This document shows positions 13,180 to 23,579 of a stretch of 64,000 nucleotides of DNA, piece after piece. The notes under the pieces were generated by a model that saw only the letters and a list, made by a program, of their open reading frames with translations, had not been told where the DNA came from and searched no databases. The position numbers and the translations under genes were made by a program. The DNA lies in NCBI GenBank assembly GCA_029718625.1, contig CM056377.1, forward strand, positions 105,288,585 to 105,352,584, given 5' to 3'. This DNA comes from Synaphobranchus kaupii (Eukaryota > Chordata > Actinopteri > Anguilliformes > Synaphobranchidae). The first letter of the stretch is position 1, and every line of letters starts with the position of its first letter.

Positions 13180-14400
13180 GAAGGTTATAAAAAGACTGGC
13201 AAAGCTTTGAGCCTTCCTAAGAGCACCATTATAACAAAAGGGAAATGGAAAAAGAAATATGGCACAACCCAGACAGTCCCAAGATCAAGTCATCATTTCA
13301 AACCAGACTAGAAGGGCAAGTCAGAGAAGTGACCAAGACACAAGCTACAGCACTGACAGAGATCCACTGGCTGAAATTGGATAAACTGTCAAGAGATCAC
13401 CTTCTCTGCAGCACTTAACAGATTTGGCCTCTTTGGGAGGGTGGCACTTATATCATGCCTGGAGTTTTCCATAAGCCATGTGACAGAACCAGAGATCGTC
13501 TGGAAGAAGATTTTGTTGCCTGATGACACTAATATTGAGCTTTTTTGGTCTGAAAGCAAACTGCTATTTTGACACAAACCGTTCTGGGTAAAAATGCCGA
13601 ACGTCAAACATGGTGGTGGCAGCATCATGCTACGGGATTGCATTTCAATAGAGAGACTAGGAAGCCTTTAGGGGAATGTGTTTCAATCTGGAAGATATTT
13701 GCATGTAGGGCAAAGATTCATGCTCCAACAGGACAATGACCCTAAGCACATGGCAAGAACTACAAAGGAACAGCTTAAAAACAAGAAAGTCAGTATTCTG
13801 GAATTGCCCAGCCAATGCCCAGATTTAGAACCCATTGAAAATGTATGACCTGAAAATTGCTGTCCACCAATGTTCTCCATCTAACTTGGCAGCGTTGGAT
13901 AAAATTTGCATGGACAAATGGACAAAAAAATTCCAAAATCTAAACATGCAAAGCTCATACAGACATACCAAAAAAAGAGTGTAATAGATGCAATAGCCTA
14001 CCTATAAAGGACTGACTAGGGTAGGGGTGGGCAACTCCAGTCCTGGGGGGCCGGTGTGTATGCAGGTTTTTGCTTCCACCAATTATTTATTTAGCCCCAT
14101 CATTTACATAATCTGATATTTTAGCTACAATCCACGATATGAACAGAACCTGATGAATGTTCTTGTGCCTGTATGCATGCATTGTTGCATTTTATTGTGG
14201 TCTAATTTACGAGTAAATCGATGTTGGTCTATGTCACTAATTAGCTTATTGAGCCAAGGTAACTGGTGGTAGCAAAAACCTGCATACACACCGGCCCCCC
14301 AGGACTGGAGTTGCCCATCCCTGGACAAGGGGGTGAATACATTTATAAATGAGAAATTATTTTTTTTTTTACTGTTGTTGAATACAAAAATATATATTTT
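13180..14400 (+). pseudogene. Tc1/mariner-like transposase remnant interrupted by a hAT-type MITE
   Basis: The plus strand keeps ordered Tc1 signposts in several frames: a helix-turn-helix region (about 13190-13330), acatggtggtggcagcatca with tgctacggg (the glycine-rich HGGGS box, about 13610), ctccaacaggacaatgaccc (the QQDNDPKH box holding the second catalytic Asp, about 13720), and agatttagaacccattgaaa (the PDLEPIE box, about 13820). Stop codons and frameshifts separate them. After 13980 the element is interrupted by the MITE at 14022-14323, then resumes with gggtgaatacatttat, a typical Tc1 terminal phrase. The left TIR was not located. It is inactive. Confidence 0.8.
14022..14323. mobile_element. 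hAT-type MITE with 8-bp target duplication
   Basis: A 302-bp element with long TIRs. The left end is taggggtgggcaactccagt and the right end reads the same as its reverse complement (cagggatgggcaactccagt), continuing through a CCGGTGTGTATGCAGG block. It is flanked by gactaggg (14014-14021) and gacaaggg (14324-14331), an 8-bp TSD with one mismatch. That TSD length and the CAGGGGTGGGCAAC ends are standard for hAT elements. It lies within the 3' part of the Tc1-like remnant and is therefore younger than it. Confidence 0.88.
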
Positions 14401-14614
14401 TTCCATGTTAACATGTTCAGCAAATACGCAACACGTAATCAACACGCTATATAGGATACACAACCTTAAAAAATGAAAATGTCTAATATTATATTGGTGA
14501 CCTATATTACAGGTATTATAATATACAGAGTATTATAACTCACAAACAACTTGTGTTGTTCTTGTGCATGTATTTCAGTCCTTCACCACCAGGCGTTGAT
14601 GAAGTCTCTATTTC

Positions 14615-14709
14615 CAACTGTTGGCACTGGCCCAGTTTGGATTTGAAAAATCTTTTAGGGCTTAAAAAAAATCATTTTTTTAATGGAGCTCCATCATGTT
14701 CGCAATGGT
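14615..14709. repeat. Shorter copy of the 17195-17321 segment
   Basis: Shares gttggcactggcccagtttg with 17195 onward and tttatggagctccatcatgt (here ttttaatggagc...) with the far side. The SINE head sequence between them at 17221-17285 is largely absent here. Either this copy lost about 60-70 bp or the other gained it. Confidence 0.7.
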
Positions 14710-16900
14710 GCTAGGTGTAAATTCCATCTTCATCTAAACTTAAAAACCCAGTATTTTTCAAGTGATACTCTCCGGCAGAATACCCATTCCCCATTTGATT
14801 TTTGCATGGCTCATGATGGCAGTCTTCTTGGTAGAGAACAACTATTGCATGTCTTAGATGTTAGGTAAACATTATTTTCCTGTTTTCACATTTACCAGGT
14901 TTGCCACACACTTGTTAAAAATGCACACAGGTTTTCGTGATGCACTGTTTCTTTTTCAGGTGGAATATTTGCAGAAACTAATGTCTCAAAAATGAAACCA
15001 TGCCTCCTCTCACTGCTCTGATGTTCCACTTATGCCTTTTAAGAGCTGTCTCTCCCTTGCCAGCGCCCACGTCAAAGCTGGGTTTTTTTTGTATTTAAGT
15101 ACCAGTTTATTGTAAACATTTTTGTGTAGTCGTGAGAGTTGCAAGATCTAGGAAATAAAAGAAATCCATCAGTGTGCAGTGTACCAGTAGGGTATTGTTT
15201 TACTCCGTCATTGATGGAAATGTGCATTGACGCTGTTTGTCCATGTTTCAATTCCACACTTTTATTAACAGCATCATTTTATTGTTTTGTACTCACGAAA
15301 TCCGCATAATTAGTATCTAATTGTATAATTATTCACGTGCCCGTGCTGATTACCAAACGATTGCTAAACTTGGAGTGCCCACAGGGACACCTGGATGATA
15401 ACTGGAGAAATTTAGCTTGGCAGCTCAGATGGAAAAGTGCTTGAGATCAACTTCAGACCTTAATTATAGTGTTTAATCTATTTGCAACAATATCTAAATT
15501 CATATATTATCACCCATAACATATGAATGTAAACATTAGCACATAAAATACATTGTACATTTCATGAGGGTGACACTTTAAACAAAGTCTCCATATGAAG
15601 GCTTTATATAGCAAAGTGTGACCTATATGAGTTTTTGGATGGTTCATTTTATTGTGACGAAGACAAGTGTTCAAATGGCTTGTGTCTTTATGTGTATGGT
15701 TTCTACCACACACCATCAATAATAATTAGACCTGTGGCAGTGATGCAGAAAAGGACACCCTGCGCAAAAGTGATAACTACTTACACAAATGCTCATGTTT
15801 GGTAATCCATATTGATGATCTACCATAGCTGTCATGACACAACTAAACTGTCATGTCATTCACCTACCTTGGTCGCCCAACGTACCAACACGTACACAGA
15901 TAATTTATTCCAGACCTTTGTACTGCAAAATAAACCTGTTGGTCTTTAAATATAATTTTTTAAAAATCTGGTTAGTGTTACCATGAATGGTTTTGTCTGT
16001 TTTTGATATACATCTGTGCATTGAGCATGGAAAAAGAATGATACCTTTGTGCATATACACAGACACATGAGCGTTTGGTTTTTATCCTTCCTGCTTCAGC
16101 CAGTGATTAATTTTTTCTTCACTTGACTGGTAAATCTGTCTTCAATTTTCACTTACAGAGACAGTGCATTCATAATGGTTTACATTTTAAGGCATACCCT
16201 ACATGTCATTTTTTAGGTTAAAATCAAGACAAATACACATTTATTTGAGCTGTAGAAACCACAATTGTAAACTTTGTCAAATGTATTTTCCCAAATAAGA
16301 CAAAGGGGTAGTTAAAATATTTAAAATTTATTGGTAATTGGATGGTGAGAAGACTTCTTTCAGAGCTCTTTCATATACTTTGAGAAAAATACATTAAATA
16401 TTTGACGGTTTATATTCTGAAACCATGAAAAATTTAAAACTTGCAAACTTCCTGTCTGACAGTGCATTGTCCTATCCCACCCAGCTCTAATAAATCTGAT
16501 AGACATTCTGCCTTTCTTGAATCCTGGATGAGCCTGAACAATCAAAAGGAAAACATAATTCACCCCAGAGACTGTTTACTGGGTGTGGCACAGTGTAGTG
16601 AAACAGTTCAGTGAACCACTTTTTAATAATCTATCTTTAATCTGAAGTTATAGGCACTGATTCATTTTCACTGATCTCCCATCACTGGGTCACAGTGGTT
16701 GCCATCTTCTCTCAGTAACAATGTTCAAAGGGAATACTTGAAATTGACTGGGATGACCTGAAGGTATAGGTTAACACAGCTTAGAAGCCTTTCAATAATT
16801 TCTTCCACTCACTGCTGTGATTCCTTCCAGTGCACAGAAAGAAGCTTGTAAAATGGTAACCAAGATTAAATGAATTGGCTGGCTCTGATTCAGTCAATAT
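14710..16900. other. Non-coding stretch, no gene seen
   Basis: No recognised coding motif, RNA gene or paired repeat. Frames are short and lack family features. Confidence 0.5.
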
Positions 16901-17029
16901 ATATATATTTTTTTAATTTAGTATGAGCTTGGGACAAATGGTCTTCACTGAAATAAATTTTTTACTTATTTGGAATGCTCAATCACTGTGTTTCACTGAA
17001 CTGTTTCACTATTTGGCAGGATGTCAACC

Positions 17030-17285
17030 GCTTCTTATCACACTGCAGTTCACAAGTCGGGCAGGGACAGTCACCAGTGATCAACCGGCAGGGGGGCGGG
17101 GTGTGCAATGAGACGCTGTCATCCCAGCCGACTGAAAGCTTCTCTTCTCTAGGCGACGCACCATGCGGGTGTCACACTGCAGGGCTGCTCGCCACAGTTG
17201 GCACTGGCCCAGTTTGGATTTGAGATACCAGATCATAGCATAAAATAGAACTAGTGCCTTAAAAGGTTGAGCCGCCCAGGAGCCC
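17030..17285 (-). mobile_element. tRNA-derived SINE (minus orientation), family A
   Basis: On the minus strand the right end reads ggggctcctgggcggctcaa followed by ccttttaaggcact. This is a tRNA-like head with an A-box-like ggctcaaccttttaaggc. About 45 bp later comes tggtatctcaaatccaaac, close to a degenerate B box. The GC-rich body (17040-17200) contrasts with the AT-rich surroundings. The head matches that of the element ending at 23578. The body contains gtgtgacacccgcatggtgc. No clear TSD was found. Confidence 0.65.
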
Positions 17286-17878
17286 CTTTAGGTTCTTTTT
17301 TTTTATGGAGCTCCATCATGTTCATATGCACTACAGTTTTTGTACATATTATTTAGCTGATAAGGTTAAATCATATTGTCTTCAAACTCTACCAAATCAT
17401 TGACATTCATTTTTTTCTTCTTTGGAAATAGCTGGCCCCTATCTAATTACATTTGAAGCATATATTGGCAGAATTAATGCTCTAGGATGGTAAAAAACCT
17501 TGAAAATGATTAGGTAATAATATTATTAGACATTGCTGTGCATGCCTATATTGTAAATTGGTGCATTATCAATCAGATTATGCATCTTTTTTCGAGAACC
17601 CAACTGTGTTGTAGCCTTTTAGCATTTTCCCCCACGACCACAGCCTGTTTGGTTCAGGTCCATGGGATAGTTGCTTCCTTTTAAATGAGTACATTCTGTG
17701 AAGTACAGACATTTGGGAACATTCAGTATCAGGAACATTATGCCTGTAAATGCGTAGGTATATCCCATTGTGTCCTGTTGCGGTTTTTAAAATTGGTACA
17801 AACTACAGAGTACAAATGTGTTTTTCAAGTGGGTCTGCCACTTTGTGGTTATGTTCAGGTTTTAAACAAATAAGTTAA

Positions 17879-18212
17879 AGGGGCAGTTCACCCAAAAATG
17901 AAAATAAGGTATGTTTCTATTCATCCAGATAGTTTCGCTGAGATTTAATTTGTTCATAGATATCTGCTGCAACACCACCTTGATATCACCCTGATAGAAG
18001 CGGACCTCAGTGGGTCCAATGTTTGTGCCGCTCACGTTGCTGTTGATTTTTTCTAATGTACATTTTTGCCACTTTCAGCGGCACAAACATTGGACCCGTT
18101 GAGGTCCATTGTATCAGGGTGATAACAAGGTGATCTGCAGCAGATATCTACAAAATGTCATCAAAACTATCTGGATGCATAGATAGCACTCTGGGTATGT
18201 AGAAACATAGCC
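17879..18212. mobile_element. TTAA-adjacent foldback element (Kolobok/piggyBac-like MITE), one end lost
   Basis: Starts aggggcagttcacccaaaaa right after TTAA (17875-17878), a very common fish MITE terminus. The two arms pair around about 18035: ggtccaatgtttgtgccgct with agcggcacaaacattggacc, and atatctgctgcaacaccacc with its partner near 18125-18145. The right arm stops near 18212 without reaching the TIR, so the element is truncated. It has no coding capacity. It is related in style, but not in sequence, to the 7703-8338 element. Confidence 0.75.
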
Positions 18213-18653
18213 AACAGCAAAGCATACAGTTGAAGTGCCATTCTCTTGAATGTGACCCAATCCTGAAAACACCAGTATTGCGGATGCCTGACCAATGTTT
18301 CTAAAAACAGGGATATTTTGTAAAAATGTATCTTTTATTTATCTCAATTGACTGCACTTGAGACACTGTCGTAGATTTATCTGGTGTCAGTGAAATGGTG
18401 AATTACAAGTTAGCAGAGTATAAAGTACTTGTGAACTGTGTTTAAGAAAGCTAATATTTACCTATCTACTGCTGTTGTATCTTTAATTCTGTTTGTGAGC
18501 TGAAGGTTATTTAAGGCAGTCCTGGTTGAATTGTTGGGGAGTGTATGTGGAGGGCTGAGACAATTAGTTGGTTAATTTTTAGGAACAAAAGCTATTTAAT
18601 CTCAAAGTGAAACTCTCAGTTGAGTGAATGCCCTTATACAAGCTTTGTATCTA

Positions 18654-20100
18654 CAGTGTCCACCAGAATTAATGGCAACCCTGGAAAATATGAGTGAAAA
18701 AAAAAATTCCTTTGTTGTTTATCAGCATGACCTTACACTCAAAATATGAGAAACATCTTAACATTAATTTAGGTAAATTTATTCAAAGAAAAAAAACATG
18801 AGGACCAATGTGAGTTGTGCCAATGAAAGTCAAGGAAGCCATTATCAGGCTCAGAAAAAAAAAGTCAGAGACATAGGCCAAACCTAAGGCTTACCAAAAT
18901 CAACTGTTTGAAAGATCATTAAGAAGAAAGAGAACACTGGTGAGCTCAGTAATTGCAAAGGGTCTGATAGGCTAAGGAAGACCTTTACAGTTGATGACCG
19001 AATAATTCTCACCATGATGAAGAAAAACACGTGCCTGACGGATCAGAAACACTCTTCAGGAGGCAGGCTTGGATGTGTCAGTGACTGCTGTCTGCAGAAG
19101 ACTTCATGAACAGAGCTACAAAGGCTACAAAGCAAGATGCAAACCACTATTTAGCCACAAAAACAGGGTGGCCAGGTTAGAGTATGCTAAGAAGTACACA
19201 AGAGAGCCTGCAGAGTTCATCCATCCATCCATCCATCATCTAACCCGCTTATTCCTGGTCAGGGTCGCGGGGGGTGCTGGAGCCTATCCCAGCATGCATT
19301 GGGCGAGAGGCAGGAATACACCCTGGACAGGCCGCCAATCCATCGCAGGGCACACACACCATTCACTCACACACTCATACCTATGGGCAATTTAGAGTCT
19401 CCAATTAGCCTAACCTGCATGTCTTTGGACTGTGGGAGGAAACCGGAGTACCCGGAGGAAACCCACGCGGACACGGGGAGAACATACCCTGCAGAGTTCA
19501 GGAAAAAGTTTTCCCTTGTATCAGACTGAGGCAAGAGCAAAGTGTGGAGGCCAAAAGGAACTTCCAAAGATCCAAAGCATACCACATCATCTGTGAAACA
19601 TGGTGGTGGGGGTGTTATGGTTTGGGCATGTATGGCTGCCACAGGTATTGGCTCACCTGTCTTCATTGATGTTGTAACTGCTGATAGCAGCAGCAGAGCA
19701 GAATTCATTCTGAAGTGTACAGAAACACGTTATCTGCTCAAGTTCAAGCAACTGCCTCCAAACTCATTGGACGGTGCTTCATCCGACAGCAAGACAATGA
19801 TCTCAAACATACTGCTAAAGCAGTAAAGCAAAGGAGTTTTTCACAGCCAGAAACTGGAAAATTCTTGAAGTCAGTCACCAGATTTGAATCCAATTGAACA
19901 TGCGTTTCATATGCTGAAGATGGCCAACGTAAGGCTGAAGATAGCTGCAGTACAGCCTAAAGCATCACCAGAGAAGATACTCAGCACCTGGTGATGTCTA
20001 TGGGTCACAGACTTAAAGCAGTCATTGCATGAAAAAGATATGCAGCAATGTACTAAACATGACTACTTTAGGTCCATTCAAAAAATGTTTTTGGCAAGTA
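18654..20100 (+). pseudogene. Tc1-like transposase pseudogene split by a SINE
   Basis: Begins at a TA (18652-18653) with cagtgtccaccagaattaat, a Tc1 terminal repeat of the 'ggcaaccctgg' type. Coding remnants follow in order: an N-terminal paired-like domain in scattered frames (about 18830-19060), DVSVTAVCRRLHEQSYKGYK and RLEYAKKYTREPAEF (19069-19215), the SINE insertion, then VKHGGGGVMVWACMAATG (about 19590-19650), the QQDNDLKHTAKA box (about 19785-19820, second catalytic Asp present, Pro changed to Leu), and a degraded 'SPDLNPIE' region read as caccagatttgaatccaatt (about 19876-19895). The glycine box and the QQDND box are in different frames, so there is at least one frameshift besides the SINE. 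The expected right TIR is absent, so it is inactive. Confidence 0.85.
19220..19487 (-). mobile_element. 5'-truncated tRNA-type SINE (family B) inserted in Tc1, 13-bp TSD
   Basis: Runs from a catccatccatcc tail to acacggggagaacata. On the minus strand this is the body of a fish SINE ending in (GGAT)n. Exact 13-bp duplications cctgcagagttca flank it at 19207-19219 and 19488-19500. The tRNA-related head seen in the 33669-34040 copy is missing, as expected for incomplete reverse transcription. It interrupts the Tc1 transposase frame and is younger than that element. Confidence 0.93.
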
Positions 20101-20218
20101 TATTAAAGTTGCTTGATAAAGGGACCATGAGCATAATGTGATTAGCTACATCACTACATCACATTAGCTCCATCACTAGTTCAATGCCACTATTACAACT
20201 GCAGCCTGGTACAGTGAT

Positions 20219-20316
20219 TTAACCCTCTTAACTCTGGCCCAGCAAAGGCAAAAGTTTCTACTAGTCTAATTTAAGTGTCAATATCTCAAAAACTATTCAC
20301 TGCACATCCATGGTTA
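20219..20316. repeat. Dispersed repeat, copy 2 (pair at 6307-6411)
   Basis: Same orientation and text as 6307-6411, from ttaaccct through tttctactagtc to catccatggtt. Not identified with a known family. A ggatagggttaac string at about 20955 could be a partner end (reverse complement gttaaccctatcc), which would make an element of about 740 bp. That is speculative. Confidence 0.6.
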
Positions 20317-23140
20317 AAATAAATAAATACAGCATATGCATAATACGCATACAAATAGCAAGCCTAATGTTTTTATATATGTAAAAAGATTTTAAAGTAT
20401 GTGTGTTTTTACATAACAGCAACGTCTGAAGAGCCGCAAGTTCGATAGGTGTCGACTTTGCTGGACATTGGCGAAATGTAATAAGATAGACTCTTCAGGA
20501 TTAAACAGAAAACAGTTGTAGGTTCATAACCAGTTAGGATATTTGGTTCCTTGCACATGTTCATAGAAAATAAATGTGTCAACTAAACCGAAAGTACACC
20601 TGGTACTGTACACAGTACAGTAAGAAAGGGAAAAATGCAGAACGTTTATTTATACAACTTTTTAATAATATATTAGTGTTCCTACATCTGGACATTATTT
20701 TTTTAGTGTCTAGAAATGGTGCATTTTACTGTCTGTGACTGTGGCAAGATGAAGGTTGTAAACGGTTTGGGCTATTAATAGCACTCTGCTGGTTTATTGT
20801 TTAGTGCAACTTGAGAGGCTGATGTTTTCACAAGCGGTGACTTAACAATCCTGCAACGGAATTTTGGGGGTTTTCTTAAAGCTGTAATTTATCATTTCAG
20901 AGAAACATGAATACTGTAATTGGGGACATCAACAACTACCATTAGGGGGCCACCGTGGATAGGGTTAACAAAAAGTGCAAAAGACAAAAGCTCCAAAAAA
21001 CTCAGAACAAACTAATGGGGGTAGTCCTTAACTCATTCAATGCCAGAGTGTTCCAGAACACTAGAATCCCTACAGTGCCTGGCCAATATGGATGCCCACC
21101 TTCTACATTTTTTGATTGATCCAGTCAATGTTCAAAACTCTATAAAACACATTGTTCTACATATTGAACAAAATGACTTGTTAATCATTGGTGACGTAGT
21201 GATGTATAATAGTGAAAACAGTTTTCCATCAAAATCTGCTCTTGCTTGAGAGATTTTAAGTTGGACACAGCTGGACAGTTTGACAGTATCTGTTTTGACA
21301 CACCACAAGTGCTTTGTATTATTTGATTCGATGGATAAACAGTAAACTGAACAAGTACATATGTGACCTGCTCCATTATTTTTTGTCACTTTGACCCTGA
21401 CACATTTCAGTTTTATACTTTAAAAGAGGAGAGTCTCAGCTTTCTGGTGATACCAATGTTATATGTTTTACTCCAAATAGTAAGCGAGATATGCTCATTT
21501 AAATCTTGACTGTCACCAAACCATGTTTTTGATTTATTGAAATAAATCAGTTTCAATGCATATATACAGTATATCAAGAATTGATATACAGTATATATGT
21601 ATACACACCCCCATATTTATGTATGGGTTCAGAGTCATGCGCCACATGGCCTCCCTCAAATAAATAATGTTAGGGCAAAATAAATAAATTCAAAATTTTC
21701 AAATGTGGTTGAGCTTGAACACACATATTTACACATTATTTACAATTCGCTGTAAGCAAGTGTACATAGAGTGGACCTGAAACACATTATGGGTGGAACA
21801 CAGTATAATTGGTGGAGTCAGGGATGACATATTGTATGATCTTCAAAATCAGACTGTCTGTCACCATCTATGTGTCAGGACTTAGGAAATATTTTCTAGC
21901 CTTACAGTGCTGGTCTCTCATATTGCCCTATAAGGATAGCAGAACTGCATAGCACAAAAGTAACTGCATAGCACAAAATTAACCAATGGTTCCCATCAAG
22001 CTGCAGTTATTTTCCACTCATTGTGCCTCTCCTGTTTGTTGTGGGAGGTGTCTGCGGATGGATCAAATAAAGCCTCATACTCTTGCCACAGCTTAATAAA
22101 TTCCTCATCTTCTGCTCCTGCCCAGCATATATTTTTGGTTTAGTGCTGAAGTCTCATTCTTTGTGCATTTCTCATTTCAGACTCACACTTCTTCTTTTTT
22201 GCTATAGTTCAACAGGAAAACATCAAACATCTTACAGAAAAAAAGTAGTTTTTTTACACATGGTTTCATTGTCTGTTGCCAGTTGCTCGCTGCTCTTGAA
22301 ACTCAATTCTGAACAGGAATATGTGAACATTTGGTGAACATCTGCTTGGTATACGCTACGATTTCAGTTCATCAATTTTCACTAAGGATAATGGAAAAAA
22401 TATAAATGCTTATTGACATCCTTTACATATGTCAATTTCAATAGGATGCACCCCTGTTGCTTTTTCAAAAATCAATAGTTTGCGGTCGTGCAAAATCATA
22501 CACAAACGTGTGCGCGCAAAATTACAGTGGGCTTTGCTTGGGGTGACAACCTAGAGGGCCCTGCAGAACTTTAGTCACCATGAGGCAGAGGATGTGCTCA
22601 TCTACTTGCAGAGGTGTGCTCATCTACATTCCTGTGACATGTGGCAGGACCCCAGCAGTGGCCAGGCTTGCCATATACGTATGTTTTCTTTCTTCCCCAG
22701 GCAAGTGCACAGTTCAAAGGAAATGGCTCGAATCCGAGTTGTGAAATTGGAACAAAGGAATTTCAGAGCTTACAGAGTCAGGGAGGGTCTTCCTCGCCCC
22801 GAACAACAATATCAATGAGAGAACATGTTTGAGCAGAGGGTTGTGGGGGTGGGGGAGCTCACTGTCAACACTGCAACTTCCTTCTTTTATACAAGGCTTC
22901 GGTAGGTGAAAATGACAGATGTTTCAATTCAGTGACTAATTATGTTGTTTAATTGAGCATTTTCTGAGTGAACTAGGATTGTACTGCACTCTACTCTATT
23001 CCTTACTTGAGGAGTATTGACAACAACATAAAATGCACAGGTGTTTCAAAAGTTAAGCAGTTCCACATTGTACAGTGAATATACTGTAACTGGCGTTGTA
23101 TAACTATGGATGATAATAATAACAATTGAAATTAAAATTT
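20317..23140. other. Non-coding stretch with one hairpin, no gene seen
   Basis: No recognised gene. A strong hairpin sits at 21559-21599: 19-bp arms around gaa, one mismatch, built from tatatacagtatat. A GC-richer patch at 22640-22820 follows a tttcttccccag acceptor-like string and is open in two frames. It shows no recognised motif, so I do not call it an exon. Confidence 0.5.
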
Positions 23141-23144
23141 AAAA

Positions 23145-23578
23145 GCAATTACCCCATTTTCTCCCAATGTGGAATGCCCAATTTGTTTGTTTGTTCTCAT
23201 AACTGCAACCTCTGTCAATTTGCGAGAACAGACAATCATGTGCTCTCCTCTTCTTAAACATGTGATGTTAAGTTACTGCTTCTTTTCACTCCACAATTGG
23301 GTTCACACAGACATTGAGTTAGAGGACATATTGCACATAGCTTGTGCAGGCAGAATGTAGCTGAACGATTGACCAGAGGGGATAGCTGGTGCATGATGAG
23401 ACACAGATGTCCTGCTAACTAAGCTAACTAAAGCGTGTCCCCAGGCAATGCTATCCCGATTATGCACCAACCCACAGAGCCACCAGCCATGTCCAGCACT
23501 GTCATGGTCTTTATTTGATACCAGGCCGTGGGCCATCCACACTAGAACAATGCCTTAACAGGATGAGCCACCCAGTAG
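23145..23578 (-). mobile_element. tRNA-derived SINE (minus orientation), family A with conserved fish 3' tail
   Basis: On the minus strand the head at about 23578 reads ctactgggtggctcatcctg followed by ttaaggcattgttctag, a tRNA-like A box (ggctcatcctgttaagg). Next come a ggcccacggcctggtatcaa segment and a body. The element ends near 23145 with a tail whose plus-strand form is ttaccccattttctcccaat, a sequence shared by many fish SINEs and their partner LINEs. At about 430 bp it is long for a simple tRNA SINE, so it may be composite. No clear TSD was found. Confidence 0.75.
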
Positions 23579-23579
23579 C

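Noticed and set aside
22594..22832. Possible exon after tttcttccccag
   Set aside because: An acceptor-like string and a 70-residue frame are present, but there is no donor, motif or second exon, and two frames are equally open.
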